Of a stretch of DNA of 40,396 bases, positions 7,050-14,461 are shown one piece after another. Numbering within the stretch: position 1 is the first letter of the stretch; every line of letters begins with the position of its first letter. The stretch is taken from NCBI GenBank assembly GCA_946612455.1, contig CAMOER010000022.1, forward strand, positions 1 to 40,396, given 5' to 3'. The notes beneath the pieces are model-generated. The model searched no databases, was not told the DNA's origin, and saw nothing but the letters and a program-made list of their open reading frames with translations. Position numbers and translations under genes: made by a program. The DNA comes from UBA3305 sp002373555. GTDB lineage: Bacteria; Bacillota; Clostridia; Lachnospirales; Lachnospiraceae.

Positions 7050-8852
7050 ATGTCTGCTGCCTTACAAGAGATCGCCCGGTACTGCCGCGGCAAAAACACC
7101 TTCGGCGCGCTGCTTCTGTGCGGAGAATGGGGTTCCGGAAAGACCTATCTTCTGGAAAACGATCTTCCGGCCGCGCTTGGTCCGGCCTATCTTCTTCTCC
7201 GGATCTCACTGTTCGGAGAAGAATCGCTGGAAGAGATCCGCAAAAAGATCCGTCGGGAATATCTCGATCGTTACCTCACGATCCTGCGGGATGACGCAGA
7301 TGAAGGAAATCTTCACGCCGGATCCATGTCCGGATTGCAAAATGAGAGGCCTTCGGCCAATGACTGGATCTTCCATATCGGAGAGGAGGATCCGCGTTTC
7401 AAAATGTATCTGCAGAATCCTGATGCGTATATTAAGCCGGAGCCTGTTCTGGCCGGGCGGCGTGTGATCCTGATCTTCGACGATCTGGAACGCACGAATC
7501 TTTCCCAGGTGGAGATCCTGGGCTGCATCAATGAATATTGTGAGAATCTTCATATCAAGACGATTATCGTAGCGAATGAGGAAAAGATCGAGAACCGCAG
7601 CGCCGCCGAGACGAAAAGCGCCGCTGACCGGAGAAGAGAGTTTCTGAATTATTCGGAGATGAAGGAGAAGCTGATCGAACAGACTGTCCGTCTGCACGTG
7701 GATGAAGCAGCTGTCATCGACAGTATTCTTTCGCAGTACCGCACCGGGCTTGCCGGCTACACGGATTTTCTGAAGAACAGCCGTCAGGAATTATGCGCTC
7801 TTCTGACAAACTGCGAGATCCGCAACATCCGCAGCCTCCGCAGCGGACTGCAGGATTTTGAGCGGATCTATGAATTCTGCATGGAGGAGCAGATGCCGGA
7901 AACGGACATCCGCCGGATCTTTACCGCCTTCGTGCTTTTTACCATGCTGGCGAAAAACGGGCGGATCTCCCGCAGCAGTCTCTATGGCTACGGTCTGAAC
8001 AGGCTGCAGCAGAAATATCCGGACTTCTACCATGACCGCTGCCTGCCGCTCTGCCTGAAAGACAGCATCACATCCGGCAACTGGGATGACAGCATACTCC
8101 GCCCTCAGATCCGCCGGATGAAAGCATCTTTTCAGGGTATGTCACAGCCCGAAAACCGCCTTCGTTCGCTGTCCTTTGCCGAGATTGACGATTCCGTACT
8201 GACAGGCGGCTGGAAAGCGTATCTTCAAATGGCTGAGGAAGGTGTCCTCTCACCGGATGAATACCTGCTGCTGATCCGGAACCAGATCGCCGCCAGAGCC
8301 TATCCTGCATTCTCCTGGCCGTCCGCACCGGATATGAAGAAACTCCGGAACGGGCTGGAAAGATCTCTTATGCGCGCAGGGAACGCAGATACGCCGCCCG
8401 AGTTCGGGGCAGATCCGGTAGATGACGAGGAACTCGCCAGATGTACGCCTGATGAGCGCGCAGTCTGTGAGCGGATCCGGGTCTATATGGAGGGCGGGGA
8501 ATACCGCCGTCTGGCCGACCGGAACCAGCTCCTTGCCGCCTGCCGCAGCGGCGATGAAAAAGCGCTTCGCGCCTGCCGTTCCGCAGTGGTTTCCTCTTTC
8601 GATGAAGAATTGCAGCAGGCTGTTCTGGAATACTATGACGCCCTGGAAAACAACCGCCGCAGGATCGGCTTTGCCGATCTGATCGGAAAGATCGCCTCCG
8701 CAGGGAAGCGGGAACGCCGGAACGGTACTGACAGAGAACCGGAAGGACTGTCTCAGCTGGCTGCAATGCTCCGGGAGCGGGAAACCGATGCGATCCGGAA
8801 CGGCCAGTCCATGAAAGCTGTCGCCATACAGTATTTTCTGCAGAAACTGTAA
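7050..8852 (+). CDS. KAP-family-like P-loop NTPase
   Basis: This soluble 600-residue protein has an N-terminal P-loop domain: Walker A GEWGSGKT (residues 25-32), a strongly hydrophobic Walker B ending in FDDLER (143-148) and a likely sensor region NCEIRNIRSLRSGL around residues 260-275. GEWGSGKT plus the FDDLER signature is characteristic of KAP/STAND-type ATPases, many of which belong to anti-phage systems. The C-terminal half is helical and not recognised, and no obvious membrane segment was found. The start follows AGGAGG at 7 nt. The gene stands alone with its own promoter and no effector partner beside it. It lies between repeat copies C and D/E. A defence role is only inference. Confidence 0.75.
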   Translation: MSAALQEIARYCRGKNTFGALLLCGEWGSGKTYLLENDLPAALGPAYLLLRISLFGEESLEEIRKKIRREYLDRYLTILRDDADEGNLHAGSMSGLQNERPSANDWIFHIGEEDPRFKMYLQNPDAYIKPEPVLAGRRVILIFDDLERTNLSQVEILGCINEYCENLHIKTIIVANEEKIENRSAAETKSAADRRREFLNYSEMKEKLIEQTVRLHVDEAAVIDSILSQYRTGLAGYTDFLKNSRQELCALLTNCEIRNIRSLRSGLQDFERIYEFCMEEQMPETDIRRIFTAFVLFTMLAKNGRISRSSLYGYGLNRLQQKYPDFYHDRCLPLCLKDSITSGNWDDSILRPQIRRMKASFQGMSQPENRLRSLSFAEIDDSVLTGGWKAYLQMAEEGVLSPDEYLLLIRNQIAARAYPAFSWPSAPDMKKLRNGLERSLMRAGNADTPPEFGADPVDDEELARCTPDERAVCERIRVYMEGGEYRRLADRNQLLAACRSGDEKALRACRSAVVSSFDEELQQAVLEYYDALENNRRRIGFADLIGKIASAGKRERRNGTDREPEGLSQLAAMLRERETDAIRNGQSMKAVAIQYFLQKL

Positions 8853-8854
8853 AA

Positions 8855-8883
8855 TAACCCATGGGGACAGGCACCGCGGGTTA
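8855..8883 (+). repeat. 29-nt TAACCC/GGGTTA repeat, copy D
   Basis: This full-length unit runs TAACCCATGGGG, core GGGGACAGGCACCG, CGGGTTA, and starts 2 nt after the KAP NTPase stop codon. It is the exact reverse complement of copy E, 19 nt away. Confidence 0.9.
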
Positions 8884-8902
8884 CAAACACCAAAAGTGTC
8901 AG

Positions 8903-8931
8903 TAACCCGCGGTGCCTGTCCCCATGGGTTA
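8903..8931 (-). repeat. 29-nt TAACCC/GGGTTA repeat, copy E (inverted partner of D)
   Basis: This exact inverted copy of unit D is separated from it by a 19-nt spacer (8884-8902). Together they can form a 77-nt hairpin between convergent genes. The final TTA (8929-8931) is the TAA stop codon of the hybrid histidine kinase on the minus strand. Confidence 0.9.
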
Positions 8932-10371
8932 TTTTCCAAGCACGGCCGCGATCGTCTTCAGCATCTTTTCCTGATCGAGCGGCTTGGCGATATGTCCCTG
9001 CATGCCGGCGGCCTCGGCAGTCAGTTCGTCTTCTCTGAAAGCATTGGCAGTCATCGCAATGATCGGAATGCCCGCCAGCGCCGGATCGGCCAGGCGCCGG
9101 ATCTGACCGGCTGCCGTGTAGCCATCCATGACCGGCATCTGAATATCCATCAGCACTGCATCATATACACCCGGTCCTTCCGCCGCCAGCTTTTCCACCG
9201 CTTTCTGTCCGTTCTCAACGGCATCGACACAGTACCCTGCCTGCGACAGCAGCATCTTCGCGATCTCCGTATTGATCTCATTGTCTTCCGCCAGCAGCAG
9301 CCGTCCGCCGCAGTTCGCTGTACGCGCAGGATCTGCCGTCCTGTCTGCGGCCGTTTCCTGTTCTTCGCCCAGCGGAAATGTCAGCGAGACCGTGAATTCC
9401 GAACCTTCTCCCGGCGCCGTTTTGACATCGATCGTTCCATGCATCATATCAATAAAGCTCTTGCAGATGGACATGCCGAGGCCGGTCCCCTGTGTGCGGC
9501 TCACTGTCGAAGTGCGCTCCCGCTCAAACGGCTTAAAGATATTCTTTACGAACTCCGGGCTCATGCCGATCCCGCTGTCTCTTATGCTGATGCTGTACGA
9601 AGCGGAGGTCCCGTCCGTACCGGTCTCTTCCGCCGTAAGCGTGACGCTCCCGCCTTCCGGCGTGAATTTCTGCGCATTCCCAAGGATATTCATGATAATG
9701 CGGCTCACCCGGTTCGCATCACAGACCACCCATCGATCCCGGATATCTGTCCGCACCTGAAAACGGATCTGTTTTGCTTCCATCTGGGAACGGATCAGAT
9801 CGCCGGCCTGCGTCACAACGGAAACAAGATCTGCATTTGCCGGCTCCAGTTCCATCTTTCCGCTCTCGATCCGGCTCATTTCCAGTACTTCATTCACCAG
9901 CGTGAGCATCTGGTTCCCGGCATTTTCGATCTTGGTGAGATACGCTGCCTGTTCACCGGCAGGCACGGTCTTTGCGATCGCGGTATAGCCGATGATCGCA
10001 TTGAGCGGCGTCCGGATATCATGCGACATATTGGACAGGAAATACGTTTTGGCCGCGTTGGCTTCCTCCGCTGCTGTGATCCTGGCTTCCAGCCGCTCGT
10101 TTTCCCGGATGCGGTCCGCGATCCGCTCGATCAGATGATCCATGACAGCTACAAATATACTGCCGCCGAACAGGATCGCCGATACGATCAGATCCGCCTT
10201 TCCGGACAATGCGACCGCAATATAGCCGAGCAGGAACAGGACCAGCAGAAAAATGGGTATGATAAGGATGCGGCCTTCCGCTTCCCAGTCGCCCCTTCTG
10301 CGGATCCGTCTGGCAAAATGGATGTATTGCCACACATTATAGATCATGATTGCTATGCCCAGGTAGATCAT
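8929..10371 (-). CDS. Hybrid sensor histidine kinase/response regulator
   Basis: This 480-residue protein has three predicted membrane segments (about 1-17, 34-54 and 60-78) with almost no extracellular loop. A short coiled linker leads to a HisKA domain with phosphoacceptor SHDIRTPLN (His117). The HATPase domain has NAQKFTPEGG, RDSGIGMSPEF and GTGLGMSICKSF. A C-terminal receiver domain has AEDNEIN, phosphoacceptor VLMDIQMPVMDG, then PIIAMTANAF and the HIAKPL lysine. There is no separate sensor or HPt domain. I prefer the ATG at 10371 (AGGGAG 9 nt upstream); a GTG at 10398 would overlap the GNAT stop. It is co-transcribed with the GNAT gene, and its stop codon lies inside repeat copy E. Its signal and output partner are unknown. 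Confidence 0.9.
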   Translation of the reverse strand: MIYLGIAIMIYNVWQYIHFARRIRRRGDWEAEGRILIIPIFLLVLFLLGYIAVALSGKADLIVSAILFGGSIFVAVMDHLIERIADRIRENERLEARITAAEEANAAKTYFLSNMSHDIRTPLNAIIGYTAIAKTVPAGEQAAYLTKIENAGNQMLTLVNEVLEMSRIESGKMELEPANADLVSVVTQAGDLIRSQMEAKQIRFQVRTDIRDRWVVCDANRVSRIIMNILGNAQKFTPEGGSVTLTAEETGTDGTSASYSISIRDSGIGMSPEFVKNIFKPFERERTSTVSRTQGTGLGMSICKSFIDMMHGTIDVKTAPGEGSEFTVSLTFPLGEEQETAADRTADPARTANCGGRLLLAEDNEINTEIAKMLLSQAGYCVDAVENGQKAVEKLAAEGPGVYDAVLMDIQMPVMDGYTAAGQIRRLADPALAGIPIIAMTANAFREDELTAEAAGMQGHIAKPLDQEKMLKTIAAVLGK

Positions 10372-10394
10372 GTTCTCACGCTCCCTGCATCCTG

Positions 10395-10892
10395 TCACAT
10401 TTTCTCGTACGCCATCCTCGGATTGTCATCCTCTTCCACATGAATTGTCCCGCAGTGAACAAAACCGAGCTTTCCGAGAAGGTTCTGCATCACCTTGTTA
10501 TCCCCGTGCGTATCGATCCGCAGATGTCCGCACTGTTCATAAGCCCAGTTGATGCAGAATGCGCCGATCCCCTTTTCCGAGCCGTCTCCGGCGACTCTGT
10601 GCACGACGCCGTACGGACTGCCATCCTTCCATGCGCCATCTGTAATGTCCCTGTACCCGGGCTCGATGTCCGGGCCGAAATTATAGAAGAACGTGCCGAT
10701 CACATTTCCTGTCTCTGACAGACAGACATAACTGTTTCCGTCCGCAATATCCTGTCGGATCAGGGATTCCGGCGGCCAGTTCGTGGGTCCCCACTGGTTC
10801 GGATTGCCGTGCGCTGCCATGAACGCCCTTGCATAGCGGTAAAGTTCCATGATACGCGGCAGATCATTTTCCGTTGATTTTCTGATGATCAT
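10395..10892 (-). CDS. GNAT-family N-acetyltransferase
   Basis: This 165-residue protein begins IIRKSTENDLPRIMELYRYAR, a typical GNAT opening. It then has GNVIGTFFYNFG, a beta-4 region PYGVVHRVAGDGSEKGIGAFCINWA (acetyl-CoA loop region), RIDTHGDNKVMQNLLGKLGF (the usual N-x-x-M-x-x-x-x-x-K-x-G-F end) and CGTIHVEEDD. The start at 10892 has AAAAGGAT upstream; the upstream frame extension has no ribosome binding site. The hybrid kinase gene follows within a few bases, so the two are an operon. The acetyl acceptor (protein, amino acid, antibiotic or polyamine) cannot be told. Confidence 0.88.
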   Translation of the reverse strand: MIIRKSTENDLPRIMELYRYARAFMAAHGNPNQWGPTNWPPESLIRQDIADGNSYVCLSETGNVIGTFFYNFGPDIEPGYRDITDGAWKDGSPYGVVHRVAGDGSEKGIGAFCINWAYEQCGHLRIDTHGDNKVMQNLLGKLGFVHCGTIHVEEDDNPRMAYEKM

Positions 10893-10946
10893 AGTGCTGT
10901 CATCCTTTTCTTCAGGTGTCCGGATATTCGTTCTCTTTATGTAAAT

Positions 10947-10974
10947 ATAATAGCACATTCACAGGAAATCGAAA
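10947..10974 (-). promoter_or_regulatory. Promoter for the GNAT-hybrid kinase operon
   Basis: On the minus strand there is TTTCGA (10974-10969), a 16-bp spacer and TATTAT (10952-10947) preceded by TGC, an extended -10 element. It is about 55 nt upstream of the GNAT start codon. Confidence 0.6.
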
Positions 10975-11001
10975 ATCCGTTTCTCGTTCGGAAAGGAGCA
11001 G

Positions 11002-11032
11002 AAAAAACAGAGACTGCGCCGGCAGTCTCTGT
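11002..11032 (-). terminator. Strong Rho-independent terminator after the sensor kinase
   Basis: A perfect 11-bp stem ACAGAGACTGC / GCAGTCTCTGT (11007-11032) with a GCCG loop is followed on the minus strand by TTTTTT (plus-strand A tract 11002-11007). It ends the long minus-strand block beginning upstream at the RND gene. Confidence 0.9.
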
Positions 11033-11065
11033 CCTGTACGGGTTTTTCAGTTGTTCCGACTTCTT

Positions 11066-12163
11066 TTACACCTCTGCCGACTCCTCATATTTGCGCAGTA
11101 CGAAATGCATGATCGTGCCCGTTCCCAGCACGCTGGTCGCCCAGATCCTTCCGCCGTGGTCCTCAATGATCTTCTTCACGATCGACAGGCCGATGCCGCT
11201 GCCGCCCATCTTGGAGTTTCTCGACTCATCCGTCCGGTAGAACCGGTCAAAGATATACGGCACATCCTTCGAGGCAATGCCTCTTCCGTTGTCCTCGATC
11301 TCCACATGGATGAAATCGCCGTCATCCCGGATGCGCATCCCGATGATGCCGTGCTTCTTGTCCATGTATTTCACTGAGTTGCTGATAATGTTGTTCACGA
11401 CGCGCTTCAGCTGCTCGGTATCCCCGATGATCTCGACATCATCCTCCAGATAATTGGAGTACGTCAGCTCGATGCCTCTGGAATCCAGTTCCGTCTCCAG
11501 CTCCGAGGCACAGTCGGAAAAATAATCATGCACCCGGATGCGGGAATAATGGTACGGGATACGGTTCGTATCGATCTTGGAATACAGCGAAAGCTCATCG
11601 ATCAGATTTTCCATGTCGCAGGCTTTATTGTAAATGGTGCGGACATATTTCGTCATCTTCTCGGGGGACGATGCCACGCCGTCCAGGATCCCCTCGCAGT
11701 ATCCCTTGACCGCCGTCAGCGGCGTTTTCAGGTCGTGCGAAATGTTGCTGATCAGGATCTTGTTCTCCCGGTCAAACCGGATCTTTTCCTCCTGATTGTC
11801 CTTCAGACGGATGCGCATCTCCTCGAAATCCTGGCACAGCTCGCTGATCTCATCCGTGCCGTTCACGGCAAGGGAGAAATCCAGATCACCGTCCTTGATG
11901 GCCCGGGCTGCGGTCTGCAGCGTCTGCAGCGGCTTGATGATCGAGCCGGAAAGCCAGGTGAGGAGCATGAGCGCCGTCACCACGAGCACGAGCAGGATCA
12001 GGAAGCCGATCTGTATGAACGCCTGCCGGTATTCCGGCGGCATGCCGGCGATATCGGGCATATCCAGGAATCTTCCCATCAGGGCCCAGGATACGGCAAG
12101 CAGTACGACCGGCATCACGATGACCGATATGAACGATAATACCATCTTTGTGTGGAGCTTCAT
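11066..12163 (-). CDS. Membrane sensor histidine kinase (HAMP-HisKA-HATPase)
   Basis: This 365-residue protein has transmembrane helix 1 (about 7-30), a short external loop of about 20 residues, and transmembrane helix 2 (about 50-70). A HAMP-like segment starts at IIKPLQTLQ (about 75-125). The HisKA domain has the ISHDLKTPLTAVKGY H-box, and the HATPase domain has NNIISNSVKYM, IEDNGRGI, YIFDRFYR and GSGIGLSIVKKII. No response regulator gene is in the window, so it is an orphan here. GGGAGG lies 6 nt upstream of the ATG. It follows the DUF5711-like gene by 48 nt, and that gap contains a terminator-like hairpin, so it may be expressed by read-through. The tiny external loop suggests sensing in or near the membrane, as with cell-envelope stress kinases (inference). 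Confidence 0.92.
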   Translation of the reverse strand: MKLHTKMVLSFISVIVMPVVLLAVSWALMGRFLDMPDIAGMPPEYRQAFIQIGFLILLVLVVTALMLLTWLSGSIIKPLQTLQTAARAIKDGDLDFSLAVNGTDEISELCQDFEEMRIRLKDNQEEKIRFDRENKILISNISHDLKTPLTAVKGYCEGILDGVASSPEKMTKYVRTIYNKACDMENLIDELSLYSKIDTNRIPYHYSRIRVHDYFSDCASELETELDSRGIELTYSNYLEDDVEIIGDTEQLKRVVNNIISNSVKYMDKKHGIIGMRIRDDGDFIHVEIEDNGRGIASKDVPYIFDRFYRTDESRNSKMGGSGIGLSIVKKIIEDHGGRIWATSVLGTGTIMHFVLRKYEESAEV

Positions 12164-12180
12164 TTCGCGCCTCCCATCAG

Positions 12181-12204
12181 AAAAAACCTGCCGGGTCAGC
12201 AGGT
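12181..12204 (-). terminator. Intercistronic terminator or attenuator before the sensor kinase
   Basis: On the minus strand the stem ACCTGC/GCAGGT (12204-12186), with a 7-nt loop, is followed by TTTTTT (plus-strand A tract 12181-12186). Only 5-6 nt separate the T run from the kinase ribosome binding site (12175-12170), leaving no room for a separate promoter. Kinase expression therefore probably depends on read-through. Confidence 0.7.
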
Positions 12205-12211
12205 CTTATGC

Positions 12212-13435
12212 TTATCGGAATCTGACTCTTTTCAGTGCGGTCCCGGAAAAGACCAGGCAGCTGGTGTCTCCGGTCATGATCATCTTGGTGATCCCGCCGT
12301 CGATCGTGCCGGAAAAACGTTCCCGCCCGGACAGGGAGAAGATCCTGCACTCGGAGCTGTTGTACAGCAGCAGATAATTGCCGGAGAACTCTGCCTTCGT
12401 ATAGTCAAAGTCCAGTTCTCTGGAAAACTCTTCTCTGCCGTTATTGTCGTATACATAGATCATCCGGCCGCCTTCATCCGAACCGGCGACCACGCCTACG
12501 TATTTTTTACCCGGGATCACGCTGGAGATCTCATGCTCAAAAGCGATGCTCTTCAGCAGATCGGGGCTGCTTTCATTTCGCATGTTATAGAAATTGACCT
12601 GGTCGTCTCCGAAAGCGACCGCTCTTGTCCGGCCCATGTATTCGACCTCCGGGAACATGGTATCCCCGTAGGCAAATGTGCCGACGATCCGGTTGGAATC
12701 ATTCTTGCCGACATCGAAATTATAGCAGATGATCTGATTCTGGGTACTTCCCTGATCCATGTAGACCATCGACGTGATCAGGCCGGTGCCGGAAGGCGAA
12801 AGCGCCAGATCCAGCGGAAATCCGTCTCCGGAAAGCATGGTCTTGATGCGGATATCGAGTTCCCGGCCGGTGCTGTCATAAAACTGAATGTAATCGGAAT
12901 CCGTGGAATCCAGTTCGAGCGCCAGGACGCCGTGGTCCGAGATCGCATAGCCCAGGATCGGCATGCTGGTGGTGATCGTGCCGGTCACGCCGTCTTTGCC
13001 GAAGATCACCGCGGAATCCTGCATCAGGTCGATCACGGCACCGTACTCTTCTCCCCGGATCATCTTCGGGTTGCTCATCGAGTAGCCGTGGCTCCAGAGG
13101 ATCTCACCGTCGGAATCGAGTGCGGAAACGCCGTCGCCGGTCATCTTGATAATGCTGCCGAGGAACTGGTCATAAGAAGCATCCGCCCCGCCGATCTCTT
13201 CATTGATCACGCTCTCGATCGTCTCGGTATAGTGCATGGCATCCTTGAGCGTCCGGAGCCCCAGATAGACGATCAGTGCGATCACGACGATCAAACACAC
13301 GCGGATCACCTTTTTCCATCTTTCAATAAAGAGCGTCAGTTCGAGATCCTCCGTCCTGGCGTCCTTAAAGGAAGCGAGCCTGGCCTTGATCTTATCAAAA
13401 ATCAGGATCTTTTTTTGAGAACCGTCTTCATTCAT
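12212..13435 (-). CDS. Membrane-anchored DUF5711-like protein, beta-rich extracellular domain
   Basis: This 407-residue protein has a cytoplasmic N-terminus of about 45 residues, one transmembrane helix (VIRVCLIVVIALIVYLGLRTL, just cut at its ends) and an extracytoplasmic remainder. The outer part contains repeated short beta-strand units with Gly/Asp turns (for example DSDGEILWSHGYS, YDNNGREEFSREL, LSGRERFSGTIDGG), which suggests a WD/PQQ-like beta-propeller. It resembles DUF5711 proteins of Lachnospiraceae; I do not know a function. The first ATG (13441) is only 2 nt from GGAAGG, so the next ATG at 13435, with 8-nt spacing, is the better start. It sits between rsmA (21-nt gap) and the sensor kinase, so it may serve as the kinase's external partner (inference). 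Confidence 0.7.
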   Translation of the reverse strand: MNEDGSQKKILIFDKIKARLASFKDARTEDLELTLFIERWKKVIRVCLIVVIALIVYLGLRTLKDAMHYTETIESVINEEIGGADASYDQFLGSIIKMTGDGVSALDSDGEILWSHGYSMSNPKMIRGEEYGAVIDLMQDSAVIFGKDGVTGTITTSMPILGYAISDHGVLALELDSTDSDYIQFYDSTGRELDIRIKTMLSGDGFPLDLALSPSGTGLITSMVYMDQGSTQNQIICYNFDVGKNDSNRIVGTFAYGDTMFPEVEYMGRTRAVAFGDDQVNFYNMRNESSPDLLKSIAFEHEISSVIPGKKYVGVVAGSDEGGRMIYVYDNNGREEFSRELDFDYTKAEFSGNYLLLYNSSECRIFSLSGRERFSGTIDGGITKMIMTGDTSCLVFSGTALKRVRFR

Positions 13436-13452
13436 GTTCATTACCTTCCATC

Positions 13453-13475
13453 CGGGAGGGTTCTATTTCCTCCCG
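13453..13475 (-). other. Intercistronic hairpin around the rsmA stop codon
   Basis: CGGGAGG (13453-13459) pairs with CCTCCCG (13469-13475) across a 9-nt loop holding the rsmA TAG stop. No T run follows, so it is not a classical terminator; it may affect mRNA stability or DUF5711-gene translation. Confidence 0.4.
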
Positions 13476-14350
13476 AGTATATCTGAAAGCTGCGCGAATT
13501 CGGCGAGGCTGAGTGCCTCGCCGCGGACGGTCGGAGACAGTTCCATCTCCGCAAGCGCAGCCGCAACATCTTCTTTTGTAAAGGTCAGCTCCGGATAGTT
13601 CGCTACAGCATTGACCATTGTCTTCCTTCGCTGATTGAAAGAAGCCCTGATCAGCGCGAACATCTGCTTCTCATCCTGTACGGAGACCGGCGGTCTGTCG
13701 AAGCATTCGAGCGAAACGACGGCCGAGCCGACCTTCGGTCTGGGGATGAAACAGTTCGGCGGTACATGCGCCGCCAGATACGGCTTTGCATAGTACTGGA
13801 CCGCCAGGGATAATGCGCCGTAGTTGTCGCTCCCCGGCGCCGCAGCCATACGGTCTGCGACCTCCTGCTGCACCATGACCGTCATGCTCTTCATCGGCAC
13901 CCGGTCTTCCAGGAACTTCATGAGTACAGGCGTAGTGATATAATAAGGAAGATTCGCCACGACACGGACCGGCTGCCCGCCGTTTTCTTCTTCCACCAGC
14001 CGGTTGATGTCCAGCTTCATGATATCCGCATGCACCAGCCGGATATTGTCATACGGTGCCAGCGTCTCCCCGAGGATCGGGATCAGCTTGTCGTCGATCT
14101 CGACAGCGATCACCTTCTTTGCGATCCGTGAGAGCGCCTGGGTCATGGTGCCGATGCCGGGGCCGACTTCGATCACGGTATCGGTGTCATCGGTGCCGGA
14201 GGCATCCAGGATCTTCATAAGGACACGAGCGTCCGTCAGGAAGTTCTGGCCGTATTTTTTGCGCATAGTAAAGTCATGCTTTTTGATGACTTCCATGGCA
14301 TTGCTTTTGTTGATAAGATCAGATTCGTTCATCGGATTTCTTTCTGTCAA
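13463..14350 (-). CDS. rsmA: 16S rRNA (adenine1518/1519-N6)-dimethyltransferase
   Basis: RsmA (KsgA) uses S-adenosylmethionine to dimethylate two adjacent adenosines in the 3' hairpin of 16S rRNA late in small-subunit assembly. This 295-residue protein shows KKYGQNFLTD near the N-terminus, the SAM-binding VIEVGPGIGTMTQALS, the acidic VEIDDKL, the catalytic NLPYYITTPVL motif and a C-terminal helical domain with RASFNQRRKTM. Length is normal. AAGGAAG lies 6 nt before a TTG start at 14350; the ATG at 14332 is an alternative. It directly follows tatD, a common neighbour in Firmicutes. Confidence 0.96.
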   Translation of the reverse strand: MTERNPMNESDLINKSNAMEVIKKHDFTMRKKYGQNFLTDARVLMKILDASGTDDTDTVIEVGPGIGTMTQALSRIAKKVIAVEIDDKLIPILGETLAPYDNIRLVHADIMKLDINRLVEEENGGQPVRVVANLPYYITTPVLMKFLEDRVPMKSMTVMVQQEVADRMAAAPGSDNYGALSLAVQYYAKPYLAAHVPPNCFIPRPKVGSAVVSLECFDRPPVSVQDEKQMFALIRASFNQRRKTMVNAVANYPELTFTKEDVAAALAEMELSPTVRGEALSLAEFAQLSDILGRK

Positions 14351-14371
14351 AATAGTCTTCCTTCATTTGCA

Positions 14372-14461
14372 GTAAAACCGCAGGTTTCAGGCGGTGGATC
14401 CTTCGTCGCATGCTCCTCAGGATGACATTCCATAGTGTTCCTGCAGCCTGTAAAACCGCAG
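14372..14461 (-). mobile_element. Probable small REP/MITE-like insertion with 12-nt direct repeats
   Basis: Exact 12-nt direct repeats GTAAAACCGCAG occur at 14372-14383 and 14450-14461, enclosing 66 nt. Inside is a palindromic segment (14396-14427) reading GGATCCTTCGTCGCATGC then TCCTCAGGATGACA, of the GGATCC-TTCG...TCAGGATGACA type that I recall as a dispersed repeat in many bacterial genomes. The enclosed segment covers the current tatD stop codon. The simplest reading is an insertion with target-site duplication. Confidence 0.6.

Noticed and set aside
5955..8931. Nitroreductase plus KAP NTPase as a compound mobile unit bounded by repeats C and D/E
   Set aside because: There are no target-site duplications or transposase, and the same repeats occur at other gene ends, so the bracketing is explained by their 3'-end preference.
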